Below, piece by piece: positions 1 to 7,536 of a stretch of DNA of 20,296 nucleotides. The notes below the pieces were generated by a model. That model was given only the letters and a program-made list of their open reading frames with translations. It did not search any database and was not told the DNA's origin. The number at the start of each line of letters is the position of its first letter. The stretch's first letter is position 1. A program made the translations under genes and the position numbers. This DNA is from an uncultured Lysobacter sp. (GTDB lineage Bacteria > Pseudomonadota > Gammaproteobacteria > Xanthomonadales > Xanthomonadaceae): the NCBI GenBank assembly GCA_946480055.1, contig CAMLID010000057.1, positions 1 through 20,296 of the forward strand, read 5' to 3'.

Positions 1-1734
1 ACGGTGATCTCGGCGATCAACTCGCTGACCCTGTCGCCGGCCCTGGCCGCGCGCCTGCTCAAGCCGCACGGCGCGCCCAAGGATGCGCCGACGCGCCTGA
101 TCGACCGTCTGTTCGGCTGGATATTCCGCCCGTTCAACCGCTTCTTCGCGGCCAGCTCGCAGAAGTACCAAGGCGCGGTTTCCCGTGCCCTGGGCAAGCG
201 CGGTGCGGTGTTCGTGGTCTACGCGGTGCTGCTGGTCGCGACCGGCTTCATGTTCAAGATCGTGCCGGCCGGCTTCATCCCGCTGCAGGACAAGCTGTAT
301 CTGATCGCCGCGGTGAAGTTGCCGGAAGGCGCGTCCATCGCACGCACCGACGCCTTGCTGAAGAAGGTCACCGACATCGCCGGCAAGATCGACGGCGTGC
401 AGAACACCATGGCCTTCCCGGGCTTGAACGCGGTGCAGTTCACCAATACGCCCAACACCGGCGTGGCGTTCCTGCCGCTCAAGCCCTTCAGCGAACGCAG
501 CCGTAGCGCGGTGGAGATCACCGCCGAGCTCAACCAGAAGATCGGCGGCTTCCAGGAAGGCTTCACCTTCGCCCTGATGCCGCCGCCGATTCTCGGCCTG
601 GGCAACGGTGCGGGCTACCAGATGTTCATCGAGGACCGCAGCAACCTGGGTTACGGCGCGCTCCAGAACGCGGTCAGCGCGTTCCAGGGCACGGTCATGC
701 AGACCCCGGGCATGGGCTACGCCAACAGCACCTACCAGGCCAACGTGCCGCAGCTCGACGCCGAAGTCGACCGCGTCAAGGCCAAGGCCCAGGGCGTGCC
801 GCTGACCGAACTGTTCGACACCCTGCAGACCTACCTGGGCTCGGCCTACGTCAACGACTTCAACCAGTTCGGCCGCACCTGGCAGGTCATCGCCCAGGCC
901 GACGGTTCGTTCCGCGACAGCGTCGAGGACATCGCCAACCTGCGTACCCGCAACGACCGCGGCGAGATGGTGCCGATCGGCTCGATGGTCAGCGTCAAGC
1001 AGACCTTCGGCCCCGACCCGGTGCTGCGCTACAACGGCTACCCGGCCGCCGACATCGCCGGCGACGTCGATCCGCGCGTGATGTCCTCGGCCCAGGCCAT
1101 GGACGTGGTCAAGGACGTGGCCGCCAAGGTGTTGCCGCACGGCATGGAGATCGAATGGACCGACCTGAGCTACCAGCAGGCCAGCCAGGGCAATGCCGCG
1201 CTGATCGTGTTCCCGCTCGCCATCCTGCTCGCGTTCCTGGTGCTGGCCGCGCTGTACGAAAGCTGGACGCTGCCGCTGGCGGTGATCCTGATCGTGCCGA
1301 TGTGCATGCTGTCCGCGCTGCTCGGCGTGTGGCTGACCGGCGGCGACAACAACGTGTTCGTGCAGGTCGGCCTGGTCGTGCTGATGGGCCTGGCATGTAA
1401 GAACGCCATCCTGATCGTCGAGTTCGCCCGCGAACTGGAACTGCAGGGCAAGGGCATCGTCGAAGCCGCGCTGGAAGCCTGCCGCCTGCGTCTGCGTCCG
1501 ATCGTGATGACCTCGATCGCGTTCATCGCCGGCACCGTGCCGCTGGTGCTGTCGCATGGCGCCGGTGCGGAAATCCGCTCGGTCACCGGCATCACGGTGT
1601 TCGCCGGCATGTTGGGCGTGACCCTGTTCGGTCTGTTCCTGACCCCGGTGTTCTACGTCGCCCTGCGCAAGCTGGCCGGCAGCAAGCCGCTGGTGAACCA
1701 CTCGGCCGACAACGTCGCCTCCGCGCATGCCTGA
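1..1734 (+). CDS. RND multidrug efflux permease, HAE1/MexF-SmeW type (C-terminal half; 5' end outside window)
   Basis: This is the inner-membrane proton-driven pump of a tripartite efflux system. The frame is open from the first base, and 577 residues are present of the roughly 1050 usual for the family. Near the left edge is the SLTLSPAL sequence that closes the first helix bundle. TM7 lies at about residues 67-87 and the second porter/docking region at about 95-395, with the family sequence AYVNDFNQFGRTW near 282. TM8-TM12 run from about 397 to 557. GLACKNAILIVEFA near 463-476 holds the lysine equivalent to the AcrB proton-relay Lys940. The SDR gene 100 bases downstream and the outer-membrane factor after it suggest one operon. 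This order matches smeW-U2-X of Stenotrophomonas smeU1VWU2X, so the missing left part should hold the membrane fusion protein. The family is certain; the SmeW equivalence is inference from gene order. Confidence 0.95.
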   Translation, partial: TVISAINSLTLSPALAARLLKPHGAPKDAPTRLIDRLFGWIFRPFNRFFAASSQKYQGAVSRALGKRGAVFVVYAVLLVATGFMFKIVPAGFIPLQDKLYLIAAVKLPEGASIARTDALLKKVTDIAGKIDGVQNTMAFPGLNAVQFTNTPNTGVAFLPLKPFSERSRSAVEITAELNQKIGGFQEGFTFALMPPPILGLGNGAGYQMFIEDRSNLGYGALQNAVSAFQGTVMQTPGMGYANSTYQANVPQLDAEVDRVKAKAQGVPLTELFDTLQTYLGSAYVNDFNQFGRTWQVIAQADGSFRDSVEDIANLRTRNDRGEMVPIGSMVSVKQTFGPDPVLRYNGYPAADIAGDVDPRVMSSAQAMDVVKDVAAKVLPHGMEIEWTDLSYQQASQGNAALIVFPLAILLAFLVLAALYESWTLPLAVILIVPMCMLSALLGVWLTGGDNNVFVQVGLVVLMGLACKNAILIVEFARELELQGKGIVEAALEACRLRLRPIVMTSIAFIAGTVPLVLSHGAGAEIRSVTGITVFAGMLGVTLFGLFLTPVFYVALRKLAGSKPLVNHSADNVASAHA

Positions 1735-1761
1735 TCGGCGCACGCCCACGATGCAAGGTCT

Positions 1762-1808
1762 GGCGGTGGATTCTTCCACCGCCGGGCCATCGGACCGGAT
1801 CCGGTCCG
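1762..1808. repeat. Two adjacent inverted repeats between the pump and SDR genes
   Basis: GGCGGTGG (1762-1769) and CCACCGCC (1776-1783) form a perfect 8-bp stem with a 6-base loop. Eight bases later comes an 18-base perfect palindrome at 1791-1808, CGGACCGGATCCGGTCCG. It ends 26 bases before the SDR start codon. No U-tract follows either hairpin, so a classic terminator is unlikely. An operator, mRNA processing site or partial attenuator are possible. The symmetry is seen directly; any function is unknown. Confidence 0.6.
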
Positions 1809-1834
1809 TCCCCCACGAATCAAGGAATTCCCCC

Positions 1835-2572
1835 ATGGCTAATCCACACGCTTCCAAGATCGCGCTGGTCACCGGCGCTACCCGCGGCATCGGCCTGGAG
1901 ACCGTGCGCCAGCTCGCCAGCGAAGGCGTGCACGTGCTGCTCGCCGGACGCGATCGCGGCAAAGCGGTCGATGCCGCCCTGCAGCTGCAGGCCGAAGGTC
2001 TGCCGGTCGAAGCGATCGCGCTGGACGTCACCAGCGACAGCAGCATCGCCGCGGCAGCCGAAGAGGTCGAGCACAAGCACGGCCGCCTCGACATCCTGGT
2101 CAACAACGCCGGAGTGTTCCGCGACGATGGCCAGCTCAAGCCTTCGCAGCAGAGCCTGGACATCTGGCTGGAGACCTTCAACACCAACCTGTTCGGCCTG
2201 ATCGCGACCACCCAGGCCTTCCTGCCGCTGCTGCACAAGGCGCCGGCCGCGCGCATCGTCAACGTGTCCAGCATCCTGGGCTCGATCGCGCTGCATCAGG
2301 ATCCGGCCTCGCCGATCTATCACTACAAAGTGCCGGCCTACAACGTCTCCAAGACCGCGGTGAACGCCTGGACCGCGCACCTGGCCTACGAGCTGCGCGA
2401 CACCCCGCACAAGGTCAACACCCTCCACCCCGGCTCGGTGAAGACCGACATGAACGCCAACGGCGACATGAGCATCCCCGACGGCGCGCGCACCAGCGTG
2501 CGCCTGGCCCTGATCGACGAAGCCGGCCCCAACGGCGGCTACTACCACCTCGAGGAAACCCTGCCATGGTGA
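1835..2572 (+). CDS. Short-chain dehydrogenase/reductase (SDR), efflux-operon associated (SmeU2-like)
   Basis: This 245-residue NAD(P)(H)-dependent oxidoreductase is a typical classical SDR. It has the nucleotide motif TGATRGIG at residues 13-20, NNAG at 90-93, a catalytic serine in NVSS near 145, and the Tyr169-xxx-Lys173 pair in YNVSK. Arg17 and Arg39 favour NADPH over NADH. The frame is open further upstream, but I chose ATG 1835 because an AAGGA ribosome site (1822-1826) precedes it and the conserved Rossmann strand starts about eight residues later. The stop overlaps the next start by 7 bases, so translation is probably coupled to the outer-membrane factor. SDR genes sit in the same place in smeU1VWU2X of Stenotrophomonas. 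The substrate cannot be read from sequence; modification of a pumped compound is a guess. Confidence 0.93.
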   Translation: MANPHASKIALVTGATRGIGLETVRQLASEGVHVLLAGRDRGKAVDAALQLQAEGLPVEAIALDVTSDSSIAAAAEEVEHKHGRLDILVNNAGVFRDDGQLKPSQQSLDIWLETFNTNLFGLIATTQAFLPLLHKAPAARIVNVSSILGSIALHQDPASPIYHYKVPAYNVSKTAVNAWTAHLAYELRDTPHKVNTLHPGSVKTDMNANGDMSIPDGARTSVRLALIDEAGPNGGYYHLEETLPW

Positions 2573-4029
2573 TCCGTACTCTGGCGCTCGGCGTCGCCGC
2601 GGCGCTGCTGAGCGCCTGCGCGGTCGGCCCCGACTACGTGCGCCCGACCCTGGCCACGCCGGACCAGTTCGCCCGTGCCGGCGAAACCGTCGCGGTCGCG
2701 AACGCCGGTGCGGCCGATACCGCCGCACCGGAGGCAGACGTCGAGTTCTGGCGCGGCTTCAACGATCCGATGCTGACCCAGCTGGTCGAGGACGCGCTGT
2801 CGGCCAACCACGATCTGCGCATCGCGCTGTCGCGTTACGACCGCGCCAATGCCCTGCTGCGCGGCGCCAAGTTCGACCGCTTTCCGACCCTGACCGCCAG
2901 TGCCAACGCCCAGGACGCGCGTTCCAGCGCCGACCAGCTGCCGGGCGTGGCCCAAAGCGGTCGCGACAACGAAAGCTACAGCGCCGGCGTCAACGCGACC
3001 TGGGAACTGGACCTGTGGGGCCGCGTGCGCCGCAACGTCGAATCGCAGCGTGCCGACACCTGGGCTACCGCTGCGGACCTGCAGGCGATGCAGGTCACGA
3101 TCGTCGGCGAAGTCGCCGGCGGTTACGTCGATCTGCGCGGCCTGCAGGAACGCCTGCGGGTGGCACGCGAGAACGCCGACAACCAGCGCGAAACCCTGCG
3201 CCTGGTCGATGCGCGCTTCTCGGCCGGCCGCGGTACCGAGTTCGACACCTCGCGCGCCCGCGCTCAGCTCGAAGCCACGCTGTCGCGGGTGCCGGCGCTG
3301 GAAGCCCAGGTCGCCGTCGCCATGCACCGCCTGGCGGTGCTGACCGGGCGCACGCCCGACGCCCTGATCGCCCAGCTCGAACCGCAGCAGCCGCTGCCGG
3401 CCTTGCCGGCGCGACTGGACGCCGGCACGCCGGGCGATCTGCTGCGCCGTCGTCCCGACGTCGCCGCCGCCGAGCACCGCCTGCACGCGGCCACCGCGCG
3501 GATCGGCGTGGCCACCGCCGACCTGTTCCCGCGCTTCACCCTGGGCGGGCTGATCGGCAGTCAGGCGATCGACAGCAGTGCGTTGTTCGAACGCGCCAGC
3601 GAAACCCGCCTGGTCGCGCTCGGCATCGACTGGTCGTTCCTGGACATCGGCCGTGTACGCGCGCGCATCGCCGCCAGCGATGCCGATGCCGCCGGCGAAC
3701 TCGCGCGTTATCAGCAGACCGTGCTGCTGGCGCTGGAAGACACCGAGAACGCGCTGGTGCGCTACGGCCGCGCGCGGATCGAGGACGGCCATCTGGAACG
3801 CGCGGCGCAGGACAGCGCCAAGGCGGCCCAGCTGGCGCGGGTGCGCTACGAGGCCGGCGCCGCCGACCTGTTCGAAGTGCTCGACGCCGAACGCACCCAG
3901 CTGCAGGCGCAGGACGCCTTCGCCGACGGCCGTACTCGCAGCGTCACCGGCGCGGTCGCGCTGTACAAGGCGCTGGCCGGCGGCTGGTCGTCGCGCACGC
4001 CGCTGCGCGAGGACGTCGCCCAGCGCTGA
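2566..4029 (+). CDS. Efflux outer-membrane lipoprotein, NodT/OprM/SmeX type
   Basis: This is a TolC-type outer-membrane channel of 487 residues that completes the tripartite pump. The N-terminus is a lipoprotein signal with lipobox L15-S16-A17-C18, followed by AVGPDYVRP, the usual NodT/OprM mature start. Two OEP repeats follow. Family hallmarks include WELDLWGRVRR near residue 146, RRRPDVAAAEHRL near 293-305 with the LFPRFTLGG segment after it, and RYEAGAADLFEVLDAER close to the C-terminus. The length is normal for the family. A GAGGA site at 2552-2556 sits 9 bases before the ATG, inside the SDR gene. The gene ends the operon: an intrinsic terminator begins 36 bases after the stop. SmeX equivalence rests on gene order. 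Confidence 0.95.
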   Translation: MVIRTLALGVAAALLSACAVGPDYVRPTLATPDQFARAGETVAVANAGAADTAAPEADVEFWRGFNDPMLTQLVEDALSANHDLRIALSRYDRANALLRGAKFDRFPTLTASANAQDARSSADQLPGVAQSGRDNESYSAGVNATWELDLWGRVRRNVESQRADTWATAADLQAMQVTIVGEVAGGYVDLRGLQERLRVARENADNQRETLRLVDARFSAGRGTEFDTSRARAQLEATLSRVPALEAQVAVAMHRLAVLTGRTPDALIAQLEPQQPLPALPARLDAGTPGDLLRRRPDVAAAEHRLHAATARIGVATADLFPRFTLGGLIGSQAIDSSALFERASETRLVALGIDWSFLDIGRVRARIAASDADAAGELARYQQTVLLALEDTENALVRYGRARIEDGHLERAAQDSAKAAQLARVRYEAGAADLFEVLDAERTQLQAQDAFADGRTRSVTGAVALYKALAGGWSSRTPLREDVAQR

Positions 4030-4065
4030 GGCCATGGTTTTGCGGCGGTCGGCCCGGCCGTCGCA

Positions 4066-4096
4066 CGGCCCGCCTCCTGGTGGCGGGCCGGTTTTG
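4066..4096 (+). terminator. Intrinsic terminator of the efflux operon
   Basis: CGGCCCGCC (4066-4074) and GGCGGGCCG (4082-4090) form a perfect 9-bp GC-rich stem with a 7-base loop, followed by GTTTTGT. It lies 36 bases after the outer-membrane factor stop codon. Confidence 0.8.
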
Positions 4097-4099
4097 TAC

Positions 4100-4340
4100 A
4101 GGGTGCGGCGTTGCGTCTCCCTCGCAGCGCCGCGCGATCGCGGTGAGGTGCGCTGCCGCTTTGCAGCGCCGCCACGGCGGTCGGGTTCGACCGATGGAAC
4201 GACCGGCGGTCGGCGATGGCGCGACCCGTCAGTTCGACGCGGCGCCGCGCCGTCGTTCCGTTCTTTACCGATGAGTCGGCGGGTGGCGTCAGTCCCTCCC
4301 CCTCGAATGCGTCGCTGCCGGCTCATCGGCTTTTCTTTTC
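4100..4340 (+). ncRNA. Candidate structured small RNA or orphan terminator region
   Basis: This part of the 462-base gap between the efflux operon and the first 7TM gene has no convincing reading frame but many inverted repeats. There is GCGCTGC/GCAGCGC at 4150-4169 and CGGTCG/CGACCG at 4178-4193. The same hexamers recur in inverse order at 4200-4212, and a GC-rich symmetric stretch lies around 4230-4255. It ends in the terminator-like hairpin at 4268-4340. I recognise no known RNA family and cannot see a clear promoter, so a discrete RNA is a hypothesis. Confidence 0.25.
4268..4340 (+). terminator. Terminator-like hairpin with U-rich tail, no gene directly upstream
   Basis: CCGATGAG-T-CGGC (4268-4280) pairs with GCCG-G-CTCATCGG (4317-4329), giving a 13-bp stem with one G·U pair and a 36-base loop. 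CTTTTCTTTTC follows at 4330-4340. The efflux operon already has its own terminator 180 bases upstream, so this one is unexplained unless a non-coding transcript ends here. Confidence 0.55.
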
Positions 4341-4452
4341 GACGTCGCCGCAATGCGCTTGCCGCATCGCGCGTTCGTATAGCCGCGCAACGCGGCTCGT
4401 AGGGCAACGTCCGACCGCAACCACGGACTTGCTGCCCTATCGGGACCCAACC

Positions 4453-4460
4453 GCTAGACT
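4453..4460 (+). promoter_or_regulatory. Putative -10 box GCTAGACT of the first 7TM gene
   Basis: GCTAGACT ends 31 bases before ATG 4492. The same octamer lies 28-31 bases before three other starts in this window. No good -35 hexamer is visible at 16-18 bases. Assignment as a -10 element is inference from recurrence and spacing. Confidence 0.5.
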
Positions 4461-4491
4461 TCCCGCGGAAATCGCAGTCGGGAATCGAGGT

Positions 4492-5682
4492 ATGCGCAGG
4501 AGTTGGACGTCGGCTTGGATCTTGTTGTTGATCGCGCTCGCCGGCGCATTCGCGACGCCGGCCGCGGCGCAGGCGCTGACCGCCGAACTGCTTTTGACCG
4601 AAGGCTCGCTCGATCGGCCGCCGACCTCGGCACCGGTGATCCTGCAAGCGCAAGCGCCAACGCCCAGGGACACACTGCGTCTGATCGTGCCCGATCGCGC
4701 GACCGGCTATTGGCTACGCTTGAGCTGCGACCGCGGCATCGACCCTGAGCAAAACCGCGTGCTGGTCCTGCGCGGGCCGCGCGCGAGCGGAGCGGTCACC
4801 TACTATCCGCCGGGCGGCGGCGTGCGCGTGATCCAGGATGCCGAGTCCGGCCGGGTCGCGCGCCTGCAACGCGGCTGGACCCTGCCGCTGCCGCAGGGGT
4901 GGCCGCGCGGGCAGATCGCCTACGCGCATGTCCCCAGCACCGCGGCCGGCGAGCTGAGCCTGGGCTTCGCCACGGCGCCCGAATTGAGCCGGCGCGAGGT
5001 CGGCGATTCGCGTTTCATGTGGACCGCCTTCGTGGTGATGCTGCTGATGGCGCTGGCGATGCTGGCGCTGTGGGCGGTGCAGCGCGATACCGTCTACCTG
5101 CACTACGGCGCCTACCAGATCGCCATCGCGTTCTATCTGTTGCTGCTGTTCGGCGACCTGTTGCAGCTGCTGCGCGAGCGCTGGCCGATCGGCACCGGTT
5201 TCATCGCCCTGGGTTGGACCCTGGCGACCTTGGCGACGATCTTCCAGCTGGGTTTCAGCCTGCGCTTCCTGGAATTGCGCAGCCGCCTGCCGCGCCTGGC
5301 GAAAGTGGTGGGCGCGATGCAGTGGGCCAACATCGCGTGGCTGGCCGTGCTGCTGGTGCTGGGCGAACGTGTGTACCGATTCTGGTACATCGGCGGCAAC
5401 ATCTTGTTTCTGACGGCGATACCGCTGCTGCTGTACGCCGCGTACGCGGCCTGGCGGCGCGGCGCTCCCTATGCGGGCTATTACCTGCTGGGTTGGACCC
5501 CGCTGATGCTGTTCGCCGGGGTGCTCGCGGCCTATACCTTCGGCGCCGGCCGCGCCGAATGGGCCGATCGCGGTCTGGTGGTGGCGGTGGTGCTGGAGTC
5601 GGGCGTGCTGGTGCTGGCACTGACCCAGCGCGCGGCGCGGCATCACCGAAGCGCGCAACCGGATCGCCCGGCGCGGCGCTGA
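4492..5682 (+). CDS. 7TM-DISM membrane sensor without output domain
   Basis: This 396-residue protein belongs to the 7TMR-DISM group, bacterial receptors with a periplasmic sensor part and seven helices. It has a signal peptide (residues 1-27, ending ATPAAAQA), a periplasmic domain at about 28-170 with TYYPPGGGVRVIQDAESG, and seven hydrophobic helices between about 174 and 380. It stops 16 residues after the last helix, with an Arg-rich tail and no cytoplasmic output module. It is the tandem paralogue of the next gene, which does carry a GGDEF domain. Upstream in-frame codons exist, but ATG 4492 is chosen because it aligns exactly with the paralogue start (MRR) and begins the signal peptide; the ribosome site is weak. 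It may act as a decoy, a partner of its paralogue, or a decaying copy. The ligand is unknown. Confidence 0.85.
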   Translation: MRRSWTSAWILLLIALAGAFATPAAAQALTAELLLTEGSLDRPPTSAPVILQAQAPTPRDTLRLIVPDRATGYWLRLSCDRGIDPEQNRVLVLRGPRASGAVTYYPPGGGVRVIQDAESGRVARLQRGWTLPLPQGWPRGQIAYAHVPSTAAGELSLGFATAPELSRREVGDSRFMWTAFVVMLLMALAMLALWAVQRDTVYLHYGAYQIAIAFYLLLLFGDLLQLLRERWPIGTGFIALGWTLATLATIFQLGFSLRFLELRSRLPRLAKVVGAMQWANIAWLAVLLVLGERVYRFWYIGGNILFLTAIPLLLYAAYAAWRRGAPYAGYYLLGWTPLMLFAGVLAAYTFGAGRAEWADRGLVVAVVLESGVLVLALTQRAARHHRSAQPDRPARR

Positions 5683-5709
5683 CCGGCGCAGTCGTGGCCC
5701 GATTGAACC

Positions 5710-5717
5710 GCTAGACT
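5710..5717 (+). promoter_or_regulatory. Putative -10 box GCTAGACT of the 7TM-GGDEF gene
   Basis: GCTAGACT ends 28 bases before ATG 5746, in the 63-base gap after the first 7TM gene. The flanking bases (AACCGCTAGACT, then CCGCGGA) match those before the first copy, so the promoter region appears to have been duplicated with the gene. No -35 box is evident. Confidence 0.5.
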
Positions 5718-5745
5718 CCGCGGACGGGGTCGCACGGGGGCGGGT

Positions 5746-7440
5746 ATGCGCAGGGTCGGGGGAGCAGGTTGGGTCGCAGTGCTGTTGGCCCTGGCCTGCG
5801 CGTTCAGCGCGCCGGTCGCGGCGCAGGCCCTGAAGGCCGAGCTGCTGCTGACCGAAGGCGAACTCGATGGGCCGCCGGCCTCCGCGCCGGTGACCGCGCG
5901 CTCCGCCGCCGAGGAGCCCGGCGACCTGGTCTACCTGACCATGCCACGGCGCCAGGCCGGCTATTGGATCCGCCTGACCTCCGATCGCAACATCGCACCC
6001 AGCGAAAGCCGACTGCTGGTGTTGCGCGGCGCGCGTGCGCGCGGCCCGGTCACCTATTACCCGCCTGGCGCGGCACCGCGCATCGTCAACGACGCCGAGA
6101 ACGGCGGCCCGGTGCTGCTGCGGCGCGGCTGGGTGCTGCCGCTGCCCAACGGCTGGACCCGCGGCGACGTCGCCTACCTGCGCGTGGGCGGCAACACCGC
6201 CGAGGCACTGAGCCTGCGTTTCGCGACCGTGCCCGAACTCGCGCGCCAGGAGCGCGGCGATTCGCGTTTCATGGTCGCCGCGTTCACCGCGATGATGCTG
6301 ATGGCGGTGGCGATGCTGGCCATCTGGTACGCCTTCCGCGACCTGGTCTACATGGCCTACGGCGCCTACCTGGCCTGTGCGGCGATCTATCTGCTGCTGG
6401 TGTCGGGCGATGCGGCCGAGATGTGGGGCCTGGCCGGCCTGGCCAGCGGACGCCTGACCGTGACCTGGACCCTGGCCACGCTGGCGACGGTCTTCCAGCT
6501 CGGTTTCAGTCTGCGTTTCCTGGAACTGCCGCGCCTGCTGCCGCGCCTGGCGATCCTGGTGCGCACCGTGCAGTGGGCCAACCTCGCCTGGCTGGCGGTG
6601 CTGCTGGTCCTGCGCGAGCGCGTGCACGGCTTTTGGTACATCGGCGGCAACGCGCTGCTGCTGGTCGGCATTCCGCTGATGTTCGTCGCCGCGATCATGG
6701 CCTGGCGCCGCGGCGCGCCGTACGCGGGCTACTACCTATTGGGCTGGACACCGCTGCTGCTGTTCGTCGGCGTGCTTGCGGCCTATCCCTTCGGTGTTGG
6801 TCGTGCCGAATGGGCCGACCGCGGCCTGGCGTTGGCGGCGGTGCTGGAATCGGGCGTATTGGCCCTGGCTTTGAGCCAGCACGCGGCCAACCGTCACCGC
6901 CTGGCACTGCTTGCGCGCCAATCCGGCGACCGCGACCCGCTGACCGGCACTCTCAATGCCGCCGCGCTGCGGCTGCTGCTGGAAACCTGGTCGGCGCCGG
7001 GCAGCCTGGGCCTCAAGCACCACGGCCTGCTGCTGCTGGACCTGGACCGCTTCGGCGAGATAAACGCCCGCTACGGCCGCGCCATCGGCGATGCGCTGCT
7101 GCAGCAGGCGCTGGCGCGGATCCGCGGGGTCCTGCGTCCGGACGACACCATCGCGCGCATGGGCGGCGACAGCTTCGCGGTGGTGGCCGAATGCGAGCGC
7201 GTCGACTGCGAGCTGCTCGGCCGCCGCCTCGCCGACGCCTTCAGCCAGCGTCCGTTCCGCATCGACGGCCACGAGATCGCGGCCAGCGCCAGCGTCGGCC
7301 TGGCGATGGCGCAGCGCGGCGAACCGGTGCAGAGCCTGCTCGATCGCGCCGAACAGGCCCTGATCGGCGCGCGCACCGCCGGCCGCAACACGGTCGGAGT
7401 GGCGCCGGCCGCGGCGCTGCCGACGCTGGAACCGGGCTGA
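5746..7440 (+). CDS. 7TM-DISM sensor with degenerate GGDEF domain
   Basis: This 564-residue protein has a signal peptide (1-27), a periplasmic domain (about 28-170), seven helices (about 174-378) and a cytoplasmic GGDEF domain (about 395-555). Diguanylate cyclase landmarks are DPLTGTLN at 397-404, LDLDRFGEIN at 431-440, RxxD (R464, D467), GGDSF at 473-477, and a closing ALIGARTAGRNTV. The signature should read GG(D/E)EF. Here the fourth residue is Ser, and the usual GH of the preceding DxxGH motif is GR, so cyclase activity is doubtful. The RxxD inhibitory site five residues before the signature is intact, so binding of c-di-GMP remains possible. It lies 63 bases after its GGDEF-less paralogue, which matches it over the whole sensor and membrane part. 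A receptor that signals through c-di-GMP binding, or a weak cyclase, are the alternatives. Confidence 0.9.
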   Translation: MRRVGGAGWVAVLLALACAFSAPVAAQALKAELLLTEGELDGPPASAPVTARSAAEEPGDLVYLTMPRRQAGYWIRLTSDRNIAPSESRLLVLRGARARGPVTYYPPGAAPRIVNDAENGGPVLLRRGWVLPLPNGWTRGDVAYLRVGGNTAEALSLRFATVPELARQERGDSRFMVAAFTAMMLMAVAMLAIWYAFRDLVYMAYGAYLACAAIYLLLVSGDAAEMWGLAGLASGRLTVTWTLATLATVFQLGFSLRFLELPRLLPRLAILVRTVQWANLAWLAVLLVLRERVHGFWYIGGNALLLVGIPLMFVAAIMAWRRGAPYAGYYLLGWTPLLLFVGVLAAYPFGVGRAEWADRGLALAAVLESGVLALALSQHAANRHRLALLARQSGDRDPLTGTLNAAALRLLLETWSAPGSLGLKHHGLLLLDLDRFGEINARYGRAIGDALLQQALARIRGVLRPDDTIARMGGDSFAVVAECERVDCELLGRRLADAFSQRPFRIDGHEIAASASVGLAMAQRGEPVQSLLDRAEQALIGARTAGRNTVGVAPAAALPTLEPG

Positions 7441-7502
7441 GGCCGACCGCGTCACGTCAGTCGCGGAACGCTGTGTGTTTCCGATGCCCGAGCGCAGTGG
7501 AG

Positions 7503-7508
7503 TAGGAT
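7503..7508 (+). promoter_or_regulatory. Possible -10 box TAGGAT of folE
   Basis: TAGGAT ends 28 bases before ATG 7537, the same spacing as the GCTAGACT boxes. TTCCGA at 7479-7484, 18 bases upstream, is a poor -35 match. This is tentative. The rest of the 96-base gap (7441-7536) shows nothing else clear. Confidence 0.3.
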
Positions 7509-7536
7509 GCCCATCCCCCATTGCTGAGGCTGCGTC

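Noticed and set aside
1727..1834. Earlier start for the SDR gene, overlapping the pump gene end
   Set aside because: It would place both inverted repeats inside the protein and add 36 residues not expected for classical SDRs; ATG 1835 has a ribosome site.
4216..4491. N-terminal extension of the first 7TM protein by 92 residues
   Set aside because: The extension would cross the terminator-like hairpin and promoter box and precede a good signal peptide. The paralogue starts at the matching ATG.
5683..5714. Frameshift sequencing error as cause of the short first 7TM gene
   Set aside because: A shifted frame does read LTG but meets a TAG within the next promoter box after some 10 codons. No GGDEF remainder exists, so a single base error cannot restore a domain.
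4714..6627. 637-codon open frame on the minus strand across both 7TM genes
   Set aside because: It spans two genes and their promoter, is Gln/His/Arg-rich without domains, and repeats only because the sense genes are paralogues.
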